Assembly (NCBI GenBank): GCA_029959085.1
Contig: JARWIR010000005.1
Span: 2,668,501 to 2,732,500 of the forward strand
Direction of reading: 5' to 3'
DNA length: 64,000 nucleotides
Source of the DNA: Nemophila menziesii
Taxonomy: Eukaryota > Streptophyta > Magnoliopsida > Boraginales > Hydrophyllaceae
Below the pieces are notes generated by a model that was not told the DNA's origin, did no database searches, and saw only the letters and a program-made list of their open reading frames with translations. Position 1 is the stretch's first letter. Each line of letters opens with the position of its first letter. Below, piece after piece: positions 1 to 10,261 of this stretch. The position numbers and the translations under genes were made by a program.

Positions 1-258
1 GACCAAGATTTTATAAAAAATATCACAAGAGGAGGTGGAAAAGATGTTTATAATCTCACACAACCTGGAGATTTTTACTTTCTTAGCTCAGGAGGTTATT
101 GCTATGGTGGAATGAAAGTTGCTATTCACGTTGTTGAAACACCATTGCCTGCTCCACCACCTTCCGTTGAAAATAATTCTCGTAGACTTTTTGTTAATTA
201 TATTATGATGGTAATTTCAGTTGTAATATCGATCGTTTATTTTCGAGCTTCTTCTTAA
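1..258 (+). CDS. Phytocyanin / lamin-like (early nodulin-like) protein, C-terminal part
   Basis: The window opens inside the last exon; frame 1 is open for 85 codons to a TAA at 256-258. It shows the end of a plastocyanin-like domain: a TRGGGKDVYNLT stretch, then FYFLSSGGYCYGGMKVAIHV, the typical last beta strands of phytocyanins with the conserved second Cys. A short Pro-rich linker (PLPAPPP) and a C-terminal hydrophobic segment (about residues 66-80) follow, as expected for a GPI-anchor signal. The family is anchored on the outer face of the plasma membrane. At the usual ligand site 'CYGGM' has no obvious copper His, which fits the non-copper early nodulin-like/lamin-like group. The 5' part, including the signal peptide, is outside the window. 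Family assignment is firm; the exact subfamily is inferred. Confidence 0.85.
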   Translation, partial: DQDFIKNITRGGGKDVYNLTQPGDFYFLSSGGYCYGGMKVAIHVVETPLPAPPPSVENNSRRLFVNYIMMVISVVISIVYFRASS

Positions 259-642
259 AGATGCTTTGATGAGTTGAAACTAATGAGATTTTAATTGAAT
301 CTGTTATATTTGACTTGGGAAAATTGAAATAATATATTTGGTTTTTATGAAGATATGTAACAATGTATTTCATTATTATTCAAAGAAGTTAAATTTCAAA
401 AACAAGACCGAAATTATGATGTTTCAAACTGCACCGAACATTTTAAGTGCTCGTTTGATTTTTTCTTTTTGAAAATCATTTAAATTTAAAAGTGTTTTTA
501 TATTTTTAAAATATATCTTAAACCTTAAAAACATTTTTAAAAAAACATTAAAATATTATAAAATATTTCTAAGAAAAATCCCTTAATTTTAATTAGAAGA
601 AAATAGAAATTGGGAATTAAATTCATCGTAGGATCTATTTCT
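259..642. other. 3' flank of the phytocyanin gene, no gene seen
   Basis: AT-rich sequence with no convincing coding potential on either strand. It should hold the 3' UTR and polyadenylation region of the phytocyanin gene. Confidence 0.5.
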
Positions 643-706
643 TTTTTTTTTTTAAAAGAGGGCATGCCACCACTCGGACTCGAACGGATATGCTCTAGCA
701 CTACTT
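643..706 (-). mobile_element. SINE 3' fragment (tRNA-derived)
   Basis: On the minus strand a Pol III box B-like GTTCGAGTCCG (complement of 675-685) is followed by a short 3' body and an A-rich tail (the T run at about 643-654). The box A side is missing or too diverged, so this looks like a 5'-truncated SINE. It could also be a decayed tRNA pseudogene. Confidence 0.45.
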
Positions 707-736
707 CCTAAAAGAAAATACCTATTTGAGAATTTT

Positions 737-865
737 CCTTTTTTTTAAAAGCATGAGCCACTTTGGATTTGTATTATTTTGACCCTAATAAGATTTGATC
801 TAAAAAAAATTGGTCTCTACGAAATAGTCTAACCACTAGACAAACTATCAGTCTTAACAGACCCT
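737..865 (-). mobile_element. Degenerate tRNA-derived SINE
   Basis: Read on the minus strand it has a box A-like TTGTCTAGTGGTTAGAC (near 830-848), a weak box B-like AGATCAAATC (near 792-801), then CCAAAGTGGCTCATG and an A tail (T run at 740-747). The CCAAAGTGGCTC end is shared with the better preserved SINE at 4620-4742, so both probably belong to one family. No clear target duplication is visible. Confidence 0.5.
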
Positions 866-1205
866 TTGTTTTTTTCTTGAGATATAACTGAAATAAATGA
901 TTTTTTTACCATTCTTAAAAATACTTTAAAATGATTCTTAATTTTATTTTATTTTAATTCTCTTTTTACTCTAAAATAAGCAAATTTAAGGGGTTATTGT
1001 TGAAAACATCCCCATTAAACTGCCTAATTATTCTTTTATGCCTTCAATAAAATATTTTATAAAAAAATGCCTAATAAAATAAATATTTATAGAAAACATC
1101 CCCTTTATATTTTCTATACCTTTACTACCCTTATTATTAAATATATTATTTTATTTTAATACAATATTAATTTTTAAATATTAAACAAATAATAGGGTAC
1201 TTCTT
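866..1205. other. AT-rich spacer, no gene seen
   Basis: No coding frame, RNA gene or recognisable element ends are visible here. Confidence 0.4.
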
Positions 1206-1360
1206 TCTCCACCACCACCACCACCACCACCACCACCACCATCACCACCACAACCACCACCACAACCACCATGTATGTAACCACCACTACATCCACCACA
1301 ACCATCACCACCTCCACCACCACAACCACCACCACCACCACCTACTACTACTACTACTAA
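1206..1360. repeat. CCA/GGT trinucleotide microsatellite
   Basis: An interrupted run of CCA units with CAA and TCA variants, ending in CTA units. The minus strand would read as a poly-Gly stretch. That is a low-complexity artefact, not a glycine-rich protein gene: there is no flanking coding sequence or splice structure. Confidence 0.9.
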
Positions 1361-1372
1361 TTCCATCGCATG

Positions 1373-1866
1373 CGCGCGTCCGTGAAATTTTTCTTAAAAT
1401 CGTCATAACTAATTCAAAAAAAATCAGAAAATTAAAAAAATTGTATTTTTGAATAAAACAAATTAATATTTACGTTTATAAATTTTTTTTGATTTTTTTT
1501 GAATTTTTTGATTTTTTTGAATTTTTTTGATTTTTTTCCGCAGACACGGATTTTCATGTTTTAAACATGGAATTCCATGTTTTAAACATGAAATTCCATG
1601 TTTTAAACCGTGAAATAAACATGAAATTCCATGTTTAAAACATGAAATTACATGTTTAAAACATGAAATTACATGTTTAAAACATGTAATTTCGTGTCTG
1701 CGAAAAAAAAAAATTTTAAAAAAATCAAAAAAATCAAAAAATTCAGAAAATTCCGAAAAAATCATAGACGTAAATATTAATTTGATTTTTCCAAATATAA
1801 TTATTTTTTATTTTTTTGATTTTTTTTGAATTAGTTATAAAAATTTCACGGACGCGCGCGTGTGAT
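1373..1866. repeat. Long imperfect inverted repeat with a palindromic tandem core
   Basis: The outer end CGCGCGTCCGTGAAATTTTT on the left is mirrored by AAAAATTTCACGGACGCGCG on the right. The arms (about 180-230 bases each, with small gaps) continue inward through matching AT-rich sequence to a CGCAGACACG/CGTGTCTGCG pair. Between them (about 1553-1690) lie roughly seven short units built on CATGTTTTAAACATG, each itself near-palindromic. The whole could fold into one long hairpin. It could be a foldback/MITE element or a hairpin RNA source; no clear target duplication was identified. Confidence 0.75.
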
Positions 1867-2508
1867 AATTAGTTTTTTTCTTATTTTCTAATTGGTAATC
1901 ATAAGGGTAAATTTGGGATGAGGCTGTTTTTAATAAATACTTTTTTCTAGGCACCTTTTTTCTAAATAAGTTTTTTAATAGGCATTAATCAACAATTGGC
2001 TTCAAATTTAAATAGAACCTAAAATGGATCACAAGTTAATTTTTATTTGGAGCAAATTCCACTTTTAGGCTATTATTTATGGGTTAAAAATATTTTTGGG
2101 TCAAACGTTTTGAAAATACTATTTTCAGGCTAAACATATTTAAAACGTTTACTTTTCGGTTATATCACTAATTTTATGAAATATTTTATAGATTTTAAAG
2201 ATAATTTAAATATTTCAAATATAATATATTTTTGTTTAGACATTTTGAATACAATTAACTTGAAATAGTAATTTTAAAATGTTGGAATTTACTTTTTTAT
2301 TTGGGACACATACCTATATATTCTAGGATAACCTTACTCATACAAAAATCAAGGAAATTAGCATAATTAGATAAAGAAAACCAAAATCTACTAATCAAAT
2401 CATTCCCAATCAAATGGTAATTTTAATGGAAAAAGCGAAATTTTCTAATTCATTCTCAAGCCCACGTATTTACGTGGCTCTTCTTGGGCTTTTCGGGCCC
2501 TGTTTCTC
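1867..2508. other. Spacer between the inverted repeat and the stomatin-like gene
   Basis: AT-rich, with no supported coding region. Its right end is the 3' flank (3' UTR side) of the minus-strand stomatin-like gene. Confidence 0.4.
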
Positions 2509-3669
2509 TTAGTTCGTGTTCGCACCAATCTTTTTGTACACCGTCATAGCTTGAGCCACCATACTAGCAACGTCACCACCATTTTCCGGTAGCATAATGG
2601 TGGTTCCAGTCTTATCAGCGATCTTCTCAAACGCATCAATATATTGTTCAGCAATCCTTAAACACGAAGCTTCACCACCATTTTCTTCAATAGCTTTCGA
2701 AACTTCCAAAATCGCTTTAGCTGTAGCTTGTGCGTTGGAAAAAATAGCATCAGCTTCACCTTTTGCTCGATTTATTTGATCGATTTTTGCACCTTCGGAT
2801 TCTAATATCACACCTGCTTTTTTCCCGTCAGCTTTATTTATCTGTGATTGTCTATAACTGTTGAAACGTAAAAACATTTTAGCATTAAAAATTAACAAGT
2901 TGAAAAAATAAAAACCTACGTACCCTTCTGAATCTACGATGGTAGCTCTTTTCTTTCTTTCAGCTTCAGCTTGTTTAATCATAGCCTCAGCCACCCCACG
3001 TGGTGGCGTAACATCCCGGATTTCATATCGGAAACACTCAACACCCCAATCTGTACGTAAAGGCCGATCATTGATAGAGTCAAGTATGCATTTATTCAAC
3101 TCAATTCGTTCAGAAAACGTTTTATCTAAACTAATCTTCCCAAGCTCGCTGCGCATGACGGTTTGAGCTAACTGAACAACGGCGTTAATGGGGTCTTCAA
3201 CACCGTACGAAGCCTTAACAGGGTCGATAATTCGTATATAAAGAATACCATCCATGGTGATTGGGACGTTATCTCTGGTTATAGCTGTTTGTTTCACGAT
3301 CGGAATTGATTGTTCTTTCAAGGTGTGTACGTATGAGACTCTGTAAATAAATGGGACTAGGAAATGAAGGCCGGGGCTGAGGGTTTTTGAGTATTTTCCT
3401 AAACATTCGACGATGTAAGCTTTTTTTTCCGGGACGATTGTGAAGCCGAGGAAATTTTTTGGGGGTTTGATGTTGAACGGTTTCGAGTTGAAGATGTGCG
3501 TTTGATCGTCATCATCGGAGTTTTTTGAAGAGTAGTGACGTGTTTGAGAGGTATGGAGACCGACGATTCTTGGTTGGAAGATCGGAGTTGAGGTTGAGGT
3601 GGAGAAGTTTCTGCATCTATGGAGTGTTTTCATGGTGGTGAGAGAGTTTTTCATGGTGAAGAGATTCAT
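2509..3669 (-). CDS. Mitochondrial stomatin-like protein (SPFH/band 7 family)
   Basis: Homologue of stomatin-like protein 2, an inner-membrane SPFH scaffold that binds prohibitins and cardiolipin-rich domains. The N-terminus (about residues 1-60) is rich in Ser, Thr, Arg and His with few acids, as expected for a mitochondrial presequence. The SPFH domain follows (GFTIVPEKKAYIVECLGKYS, SPGLHFLVPFI, ITMDGILYIRI, RSELGKISLDKTFSER, then EIRDVTPPRGVAEAMIKQAEAERKKRA). A coiled-coil-like region and the C-terminal SMVAQAMTVYKKI end the protein. The open frame runs straight through, but 2858-2923 (66 nt) starts GTACGT, ends CAACAG and encodes 22 residues that interrupt the conserved VDSEG..RQSQIN motif. 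It is best read as an intron, giving exons 3669-2924 and 2857-2509 and a protein of 364 residues. The ATG at 3669 was chosen because it precedes the presequence. Confidence 0.9.
   Translation of the reverse strand: MNLFTMKNSLTTMKTLHRCRNFSTSTSTPIFQPRIVGLHTSQTRHYSSKNSDDDDQTHIFNSKPFNIKPPKNFLGFTIVPEKKAYIVECLGKYSKTLSPGLHFLVPFIYRVSYVHTLKEQSIPIVKQTAITRDNVPITMDGILYIRIIDPVKASYGVEDPINAVVQLAQTVMRSELGKISLDKTFSERIELNKCILDSINDRPLRTDWGVECFRYEIRDVTPPRGVAEAMIKQAEAERKKRATIVDSEGYVGFYFFNLLIFNAKMFLRFNSYRQSQINKADGKKAGVILESEGAKIDQINRAKGEADAIFSNAQATAKAILEVSKAIEENGGEASCLRIAEQYIDAFEKIADKTGTTIMLPENGGDVASMVAQAMTVYKKIGANTN
2858..2923 (-). other. Short in-frame intron of the stomatin-like gene
   Basis: The minus strand reads GTACGTAGG...TTTCAACAG: consensus-like donor and acceptor, and a T-rich interior. 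At 66 nt it is a multiple of three with no stop codon. Removing it joins DSEG to YRQSQINKADGKK, matching the continuous stomatin family motif. Confidence 0.8.
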
Positions 3670-4602
3670 GGCTTCGTTTAGGAGAAATTTGAAAGGTAGC
3701 TACTAGCTGCTAGTTTGATGTAGATGAGAGTTGTCTTGTCAAATAAGTTAAGATTTGGTTTCTTGAGTGAGAAGTTAATATAATAATTATCTACATAATA
3801 GTTATTTTTTTTTATAAAAAGTCCTTTATATATTCTGGAACACTATATCTCACTTCTTCTATCTTAGTCTCCCATTACTATCCAACAATCTTGTTAGTGA
3901 TGTTAATATCAAATAACTATGCCATTTTTCAAGGACAGTAATTCATTAGGTGTTCTTAGGCGTGTTTTTTAAGACTCTGGACAAAATTTAAATTATACCA
4001 TTTTGTAAAAAGTATATTGAAAATAAATTGACAAGGAAGTGAATACGTTTAGCTGTCTAATGAAATAATAATTAAGGAAGCAAATCAAGGATTAACCTAT
4101 AAACTTTGAATTTAAGGTTTTGATATCTATGAAAGATCATTAACCATGTTATTAATATTTTATTTTTAGCATTTTGATATTTACTTATAGGATGATAAAA
4201 AAATATTAAATTCTTTTTTAATATGACATTTCATTTAAAATTGAAATAAAAATTATATTTGTCTCAAATTTACAACTTATATAAAAAATAATATAATATT
4301 ATAAAAAATTTAAACACTTTTAGTTATAAATCATTTTTTCACAAACCTATACATATTAATTATATCAAAAATATAGATATAAATATATTAATATGTATGA
4401 TAAACATATAATAAATAGGGTCAAATCATAAAAATTATAATTTATATAGAAATAAATAATTTATCATATTACTTATTATGCTGACTTCTCTTCAGTCACG
4501 CATTACCCAAGCAACTATAAAGTTTATTTCAACAAATGTGAAATTTATTAGACCAAAAGAAAATTCAACAAATCTTACCTTCATGAAAACAGCTCACATA
4601 GC
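3670..4602. other. Promoter side of the stomatin-like gene and AT-rich spacer
   Basis: Bases immediately above 3670 should hold the promoter and 5' UTR of the minus-strand stomatin-like gene. The remainder is AT-rich with no recognisable gene. Confidence 0.4.
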
Positions 4603-4619
4603 AAAAACATGTGTCTATT

Positions 4620-4742
4620 GAGATAGATAGTTGGCCTAATGGTTAGGTCACTCCGCAGAGATCAAGAGGTCCTGGGATCGAATCTCATTGGAGTCATTTA
4701 CTCCGAGTCCAAAGTGGCTCTCTCATGTATTCAAAAAAAAAA
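4620..4742 (+). mobile_element. tRNA-derived SINE with target-site duplication
   Basis: The body carries a Pol III box A (TTGGCCTAATGGTTAGG, 4631-4647) and box B (GGGATCGAATC, 4674-4684), then CCAAAGTGGCTC and a terminal A run. It is flanked by AAAAACATGTGTCTATT (4603-4619) and AAAAACATGTGCCTATT (4743-4759), a 17-base direct repeat with one mismatch. The A tail and long duplication are the signature of LINE-driven retroposition, so this is a SINE and not a functional tRNA gene. It has no 3' acceptor stem pairing. Confidence 0.85.
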
Positions 4743-4759
4743 AAAAACATGTGCCTATT

Positions 4760-5214
4760 ATATATGTATACCAATTTTAGCCTTGAAATGAATATGACCC
4801 TTCTTCGTCTCCTCTTTTCCCCTAATTGTATAAGTACTATATTTAACATACTTTGAAGGGGATCCCGAAAGTACTTTTAACGATAAGCTCAATGATATTA
4901 ATGATGGATCCTCCAAATAAATCTGGTGAAAAAAATTGATAGATAAATTGTAAGTAATTGTAGATTAAAGATAATAAAAGTATCGATTATCACAATAAAG
5001 TGAGCTGATCATCTATTTGTAATGTGCAAATCATAATTTGAATGACTTTCCCGTTGTACATCGATAGTGGGAAAATACGAGATGTTCACACATATGGTTT
5101 ACCATGTGCAACGACATGTCAAAGATGATGGGATATAAGGAGCATAATTATAACATTTTACCTGGTTGTGTCATAATTATAACATTTAAAAAAATTTTGG
5201 TTGAAATAGGCATA
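4760..5214. other. Spacer or unrecognised 5' part of the Athila-like element
   Basis: No gene is seen. Similarity to the internal region of the complete Ty3 element at 45849-54849 becomes visible only from about 5215, so the left border of the element below lies somewhere here or has been lost. Confidence 0.3.
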
Positions 5215-8184
5215 GAATATCTTTGAATGTACCTATTGAGCATGATTTAATTAAGTTAATGATAGTAGGTAGTATGTTTTTGAAAGATGTCATAAGTTTG
5301 TTTAGATGCATGTATGAAAACAGGAAATAAAAGATAGGAAAGTTAATGAGCAATGCTATGAAGGCACGTTGAGACTTAGGGAAATTATTTGGTGTGTAGA
5401 ACGTGAGGTTTGAAATTAGTTGAAAACCCGCTTATCTATGAACTATTAGTGAAAAGGTAACAAAATCCGGTAGTTAGAAAAATGAATAAGGCAGTTCTTT
5501 CATGATTAAAACACTTGAAGCCTTTTATACTTTCTCACCCTTTTATTTAATTATTGTTATTTATCCGTCTTAACCCCTCCGAGTCTTTCTAAAGCCTTTT
5601 TATTGAAACACATTATAATCCATACCCCTAGTTTTAGGACTTATCTATATGACCCGCACTCGAATCGCAAAACCTGAGACAACTCGTTTTAGAGCTTGAG
5701 TTTGGGGTGGTGGGTTTCATCATTAAGGAACATTGGGTTTTGGGAATTATATTTGTGATTCTATTGATGATGAAATTGTTATTATTGTAACCCTTTGCCG
5801 GGGTAATAGTGAATGAAAAAGAAGTTACGAGCTAAATTTGCCAACAAGTGCATAAAAAAGAAAATATATATATATGAAAAAATAGCATGATATCTCGAAC
5901 ATCAAGAAGAGAATCATAGCTATACAAAATAAAAAATTGATACGAAAAGAAAATATATATTCGGACCGGCAAAGAGGGATTTGTATATCATCAAGGGTTT
6001 TAATTGGGATTATTGGGGATGCAAATCAAAAGCATCAATAAAATGGGTTGAGTGAGAACATCTTCGTGTGAAAACTCAAGCTCTAGGGCGATTCGTTGAT
6101 GGCTAGTGAGGAGAGAGCCAAAAGCTCACTTTTCATTATCCAAATATATCATACCGTCCCTAAGCCAAATTATAACCCAAGACCTTAGGATTTCTAACTA
6201 CTTGGTGGAGAAACAATTGAGCTATTAGGTAATAGGAAAGTGGACCATTGGATGCTATATTAGGACCTATGAACAACCTATAGCCATGAACATGAACTAA
6301 GTTATCATCCTCTCCTTCTGGCATTGCGAAATTAATCTTGACTTGAATTTATGGATTGTTGATTACATGTATATTAAACATACTTATGCATTATTTCTTG
6401 AGCATTACTACATGAGACTTTTTAGATATTTTGCTCTAGGATCATTCATTGTTCTATTCTTATTCTCCTCCTACTTCTTCTTCTTGTTTATAAGACTACC
6501 CTACTGTTCTTTACTTTTATTGTATCGGGACGATACAACTTTGAGTTGGGGGTCTTGATGTCTCCTCATTTGTGATAATATAATCTATTTCTGAGACATC
6601 ATTTTAGGCTTATTTATTAGTTTATAGGTCGAATCTAGCTTAGTTTAGTGCACTTTCCTATTTTGAGTCTTGATTTAGTAACAAATATTTTTAGAGCATA
6701 TTGGGTTTAATTGTTTATTTAGTATGAAGCTTTAAAGATAATTATGGAGATTAATTAGAGTCCAAGTCAAAGACTACAAGATATGGAAAGAGATATGCAT
6801 GGTAATTGGAGATAGAAGGAAACAGAGTTCAATTAGGAAAAGGAAAAGCTGCCTAAATCTGAGATTCTGCAGCACACGCCTAAAGAAGTGGTAATTACTC
6901 CTACAAGGAAGCTGATTTTGGAAGATTCCTTTCATAGGGACATAGATAATTCTGTGACGATTCTTTTGGTATATTATGGAACTCAAGACGACCAATAACG
7001 AAGAAGATATGCTCAAAACGGTCCAGCAGTGTTTATCTTTATTTCCGTACGAATTTGAGTTGGGCTTGGAGTCTATTACTTGGCCTTTCCTCCAAGAAAC
7101 GAATTAGGTCAACCTATACACTATAAATACAGCCTCTTAACACTCTTAAATCATCCTTGGCCAGACCTTAAGGCCAAGAGGAAGCTGCAACACAAGAGAA
7201 GAAGTCTTGAAGGAGCTGTGCATCAATCATGTCTCCTTCAACCTCTTATTCTGTAATTCTTTTCTCTTCTTTTCCTTGTATGAATTAATTATATTAGCTT
7301 GGGTTTTGCATAATGTATAATATATGAATTCTAATTCTTCTATCTAGGTTTCTTTGGGAATTATATGTTTTAATTTGATATTAGCTACTTACCTTTATAT
7401 TTGATTATGTGTTTTGATTTAATGATTGTTTTCCTTGCTAGTGCACGAGTATAGGATTACCTTAATAGTATTTAGATGATCACCTTAGCTGGGTGTTTAA
7501 CTATTGAACCACCACATAACGTCTAGTGTCGATATTAGTTCTGACAAAACATGATTCTAACTAGATAGTCATTAGGGTTTGTTTTAATCACCATATCACT
7601 AATTGATTGTTGCGTTTGCTTAGAGCCTTGGTAGCGCTTGATAACTCTAAGAGTGTAACCATGTCTTGGTTGTGCCGTAGCCCCCTTAGTCGCTCTCAAG
7701 GTCTAAGGTATGGGAATTTAGAATCCTGACTAAGTATACCAAGAGCTAATATTCTCCCTTATAAATTAGATCTAAGAGATAGAATTAGAAGGATTAGTGC
7801 ATACTAGCAAAACCTAAGCTATATCTCTCATCTCATATTCTTCATATTTATTTTATTGTCTTTTATTTTCTTAGTTTTAACTAGTTACTTCGAACTTCAT
7901 ATCTTTTATTTTCGAGTCTTTTATTTAGTAGTTTAGTTTTCTTTATAAAAACCAAATAAAAATCTATTTTCCTTTTCTTTCTTTGCGTATTATCTTTCTA
8001 TCTTTTATATTTGCACTTGATAATTTGCATTAGTTCTCTCTAACTTTCGTCAGTCTCTGAGGAACGAATTTTCTTATCATTAAAACTTGCATACGTCCTG
8101 TAATACTTGCAGTACCGTGTTAGCTTAAGGTGATTATTTGCATCTAAATTATATCATCTTTTTATCACACCTTAGGCCACACCA
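5215..8184 (+). mobile_element. Athila-like Ty3 retrotransposon, 3' internal region plus 3' LTR
   Basis: Bases 5215-6555 track the 3' internal region of the complete element at about 51990-53287, including GGTGTGTAGAACGTGA, ATGACCCGCACT and TTGAGTTTGGGGTGG (5696-5710). They end in a purine-rich tract GAGTTGGGGGTCT directly before the LTR (6556-8184). The 5' LTR, gag and pol are missing, so this is a truncated copy. It was inserted into the copia pol that starts immediately after 8184. Confidence 0.8.
6556..8184 (+). repeat. LTR of the Athila-like element
   Basis: Starts TGATGTCTCCTCATTTGTGA and ends CTTAGGCCACACCA, i.e. TG...CA. A TATA-like CTATAAATAC occurs near 7120. The inverted solo LTR at 56931-58478 has the same termini and interior, so they form one LTR family, distinct from but related to the LTRs at 45849 and 53288, which share only the TGATGTCTCC start and some interior blocks. 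Confidence 0.8.
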
Positions 8185-8185
8185 C

Positions 8186-9736
8186 GATGCTTTGAGATCG
8201 GTAGATGCTAGTTTTTGGAAAGAAGCTATTAATAGCGAACTTGAGTCTATTAGAAGTAATCATACGTGGGAATTGACTGACTTACCTAAAGGCAGCAAAC
8301 CCATCAACAACAAATGAATTTTTAAGAAAAAATTGAGACCAGATGGCTCAATAGAAAAATTCAAAGCTAAGCTTGTTATTAAGGGTTTCACCCAAAAGAA
8401 AGGCCTTGATTACTTCGACACTTATTCCCCTATGACCAAAATCGCCACCATTAGGACCCTCATCGCTCTTGCGGTCATTCACAAACTTGTCATACATCAG
8501 ATGGATGTTAAGACAGCGTTTCTGATTGGGGACCTAGATGAAGAGATCTATATGGCCCAGCCTGAAGGGTGTGTGGTTCCTGGTCAATGGGATAAAGTGT
8601 GCAAGCTGAAAAAGTCTTTGTATGGCTTAAAACAGGCACCCAAAAAATGGTATGAAAAACTCGATAGTACCCTAATTTCAAATGGGTTTGTGGTCAACAC
8701 TTCTGACTCATGTGTTTACTCCAAAGTAACAGGATCAGAGTGTACCATCATCTGCCTGTATGTAGATGACATGCTCATATTCGGCACTTCCCTTCATACC
8801 ATAAATGAGACCAAACGCTTCTTGTCTTCTAAGTTTGACATGAAAAACATGGGAGAAGCAGATGTAATTCTTGGGGTAAAGATCATTAGGAGCAGTAATG
8901 GTATTTCCCTAAATCAGTCTCATTACGTAGAAAGGATGTTGAAGAAATTCGACTCCTTTGAGGTGACACCTGTAAACACTCCTTATGATTCTAGTATTCA
9001 TTTGTCTAAAAATTCTAGAGATGTTGTATCCCAAAATGAATATGCCAAAATCATAGGTAGTGTGATGTTCTTAATGAACTACACTCGACCCGATATTGCC
9101 TACGCCGTTAGTAGACTTAGTCGCTATCCTCATAACCCGAGTAATGACCACTGGGTTGCACTTTGTCGTTTTCTAAAGTACCTGCGAGGTACCATGGATC
9201 TAGGCTTGCATTACAGCTCATTTCCTGCAGTTCTTAAGGGATTATGTGATGCAAACTGGATCTCTGACAATGACGAAGTTAACTCTACCAATGGTTATGT
9301 ATTCTCCTTAGGAGGAGGTGCTATATCGTGGAAGTCCTCTAAACAGACTTGTATAGCACGCTCCACCATAGAGTCCGAATTTATAGCACTAGAAATGGCT
9401 GGACAAGAAGCTGAGTGGTTGAGAAGTCTCTTATCATATGTGCCCCTTTGGGAAGGTAAGGCCACACCTGTGTATATCCACTGTGATTCACAAGCAGCCA
9501 TTGTAGTCGCTCATCAAAGTGCCTACAATGGAAATAAGAGACATATACGCATCAGACATGGCTCAGTAAAACAGTTATTGAAGAATGGTGTGATAGCCTT
9601 GGAGTATGTACGATCAGAGGAAAATCTCGCTGATCCTTTTACCAAAGGCCTACCCAGGAGAGTAGTCCTGGAAACGTCGAGGGGGATGGGGTTGAGACCC
9701 ATCAATGGGGGACAGGTGACTCTTGAGTCAAGGTGA
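8186..9736 (+). pseudogene. Ty1/copia pol remnant: reverse transcriptase and RNase H
   Basis: In frame from 8186, directly after the LTR, the sequence reads as the end of the integrase-RT linker (DALRSVDASFWKEAI) and then the full RT. Visible marks are [21 protein letters not shown], the catalytic YVDDMLI and [19 protein letters not shown]. Copia RNase H follows, with [27 protein letters not shown] and [13 protein letters not shown] at 8315-8317 replaces the Trp normally found before [11 protein letters not shown]. Gag, protease and most of integrase are absent, cut off by the Athila-like insertion. The rest of the frame is open for 467 codons, so decay is recent or slight. It is not expected to be autonomous. 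Confidence 0.9.
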
Positions 9737-9764
9737 TCTCCATCCATCCCTATGGCATGAAACT

Positions 9765-10010
9765 AAAGTAATATGGATTCATAGCCACTTGTGGTGGTCC
9801 TTTTGAGAAGGACTTGATGAATCAGAATTCATAGCCTCTATGGTGGTCCTTTCGAGAAGGACTTGATGAATTCAAGGGTAGTAGCAAAACCCAAACCTTT
9901 ATAAACAAAATGTTAAGGAGACGTCCTTGAACAAATGTAAATAAAGGTATCCACAAAGTCCATAGCCCGCAAGGGTGGTTCTTAGAGAAGGTCTTGATGA
10001 ACCCAAAGAA
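9765..10010 (+). repeat. Direct repeats in the copia 3' untranslated region
   Basis: A unit close to ATAGCC..TGGTGGTCCTTTTGAGAAGGACTTGATGAA occurs at about 9779-9821 and 9832-9870, with a diverged third copy at about 9961-10000. This lies between the pol stop and the polypurine tract of the copia element, where such repeats often accumulate. Confidence 0.75.
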
Positions 10011-10261
10011 AAGGTGAGGTTCAAGAAAACCATAACCTTCAGCAAGGTAGAGTATGTGTTGTGAGGGTCTCGATCGAAAACCGTTAAAGTTCAAGAGTAT
10101 GTTCACTTAAACGGAATTCGGTGGTTGCCTCACTTCACTACGTGACAATTCAAATCAAAAGATATTGGCACTTAAGTACAATTCACCCAAACGCTGAAAG
10201 TCATGGAAACCTGATCACCTTCTCTTCAAACCTTTTGTTGACATTCAAATATGTGGGGGAT

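Noticed and set aside
1181..1366. Glycine-rich protein frame on the minus strand
   Set aside because: It is simply the translation of the CCA/GGT microsatellite, with no flanking coding sequence.
4620..4742. tRNA gene
   Set aside because: Box A and box B are present, but there is no acceptor stem pairing, and the A tail with 17-base duplication shows a SINE insertion.
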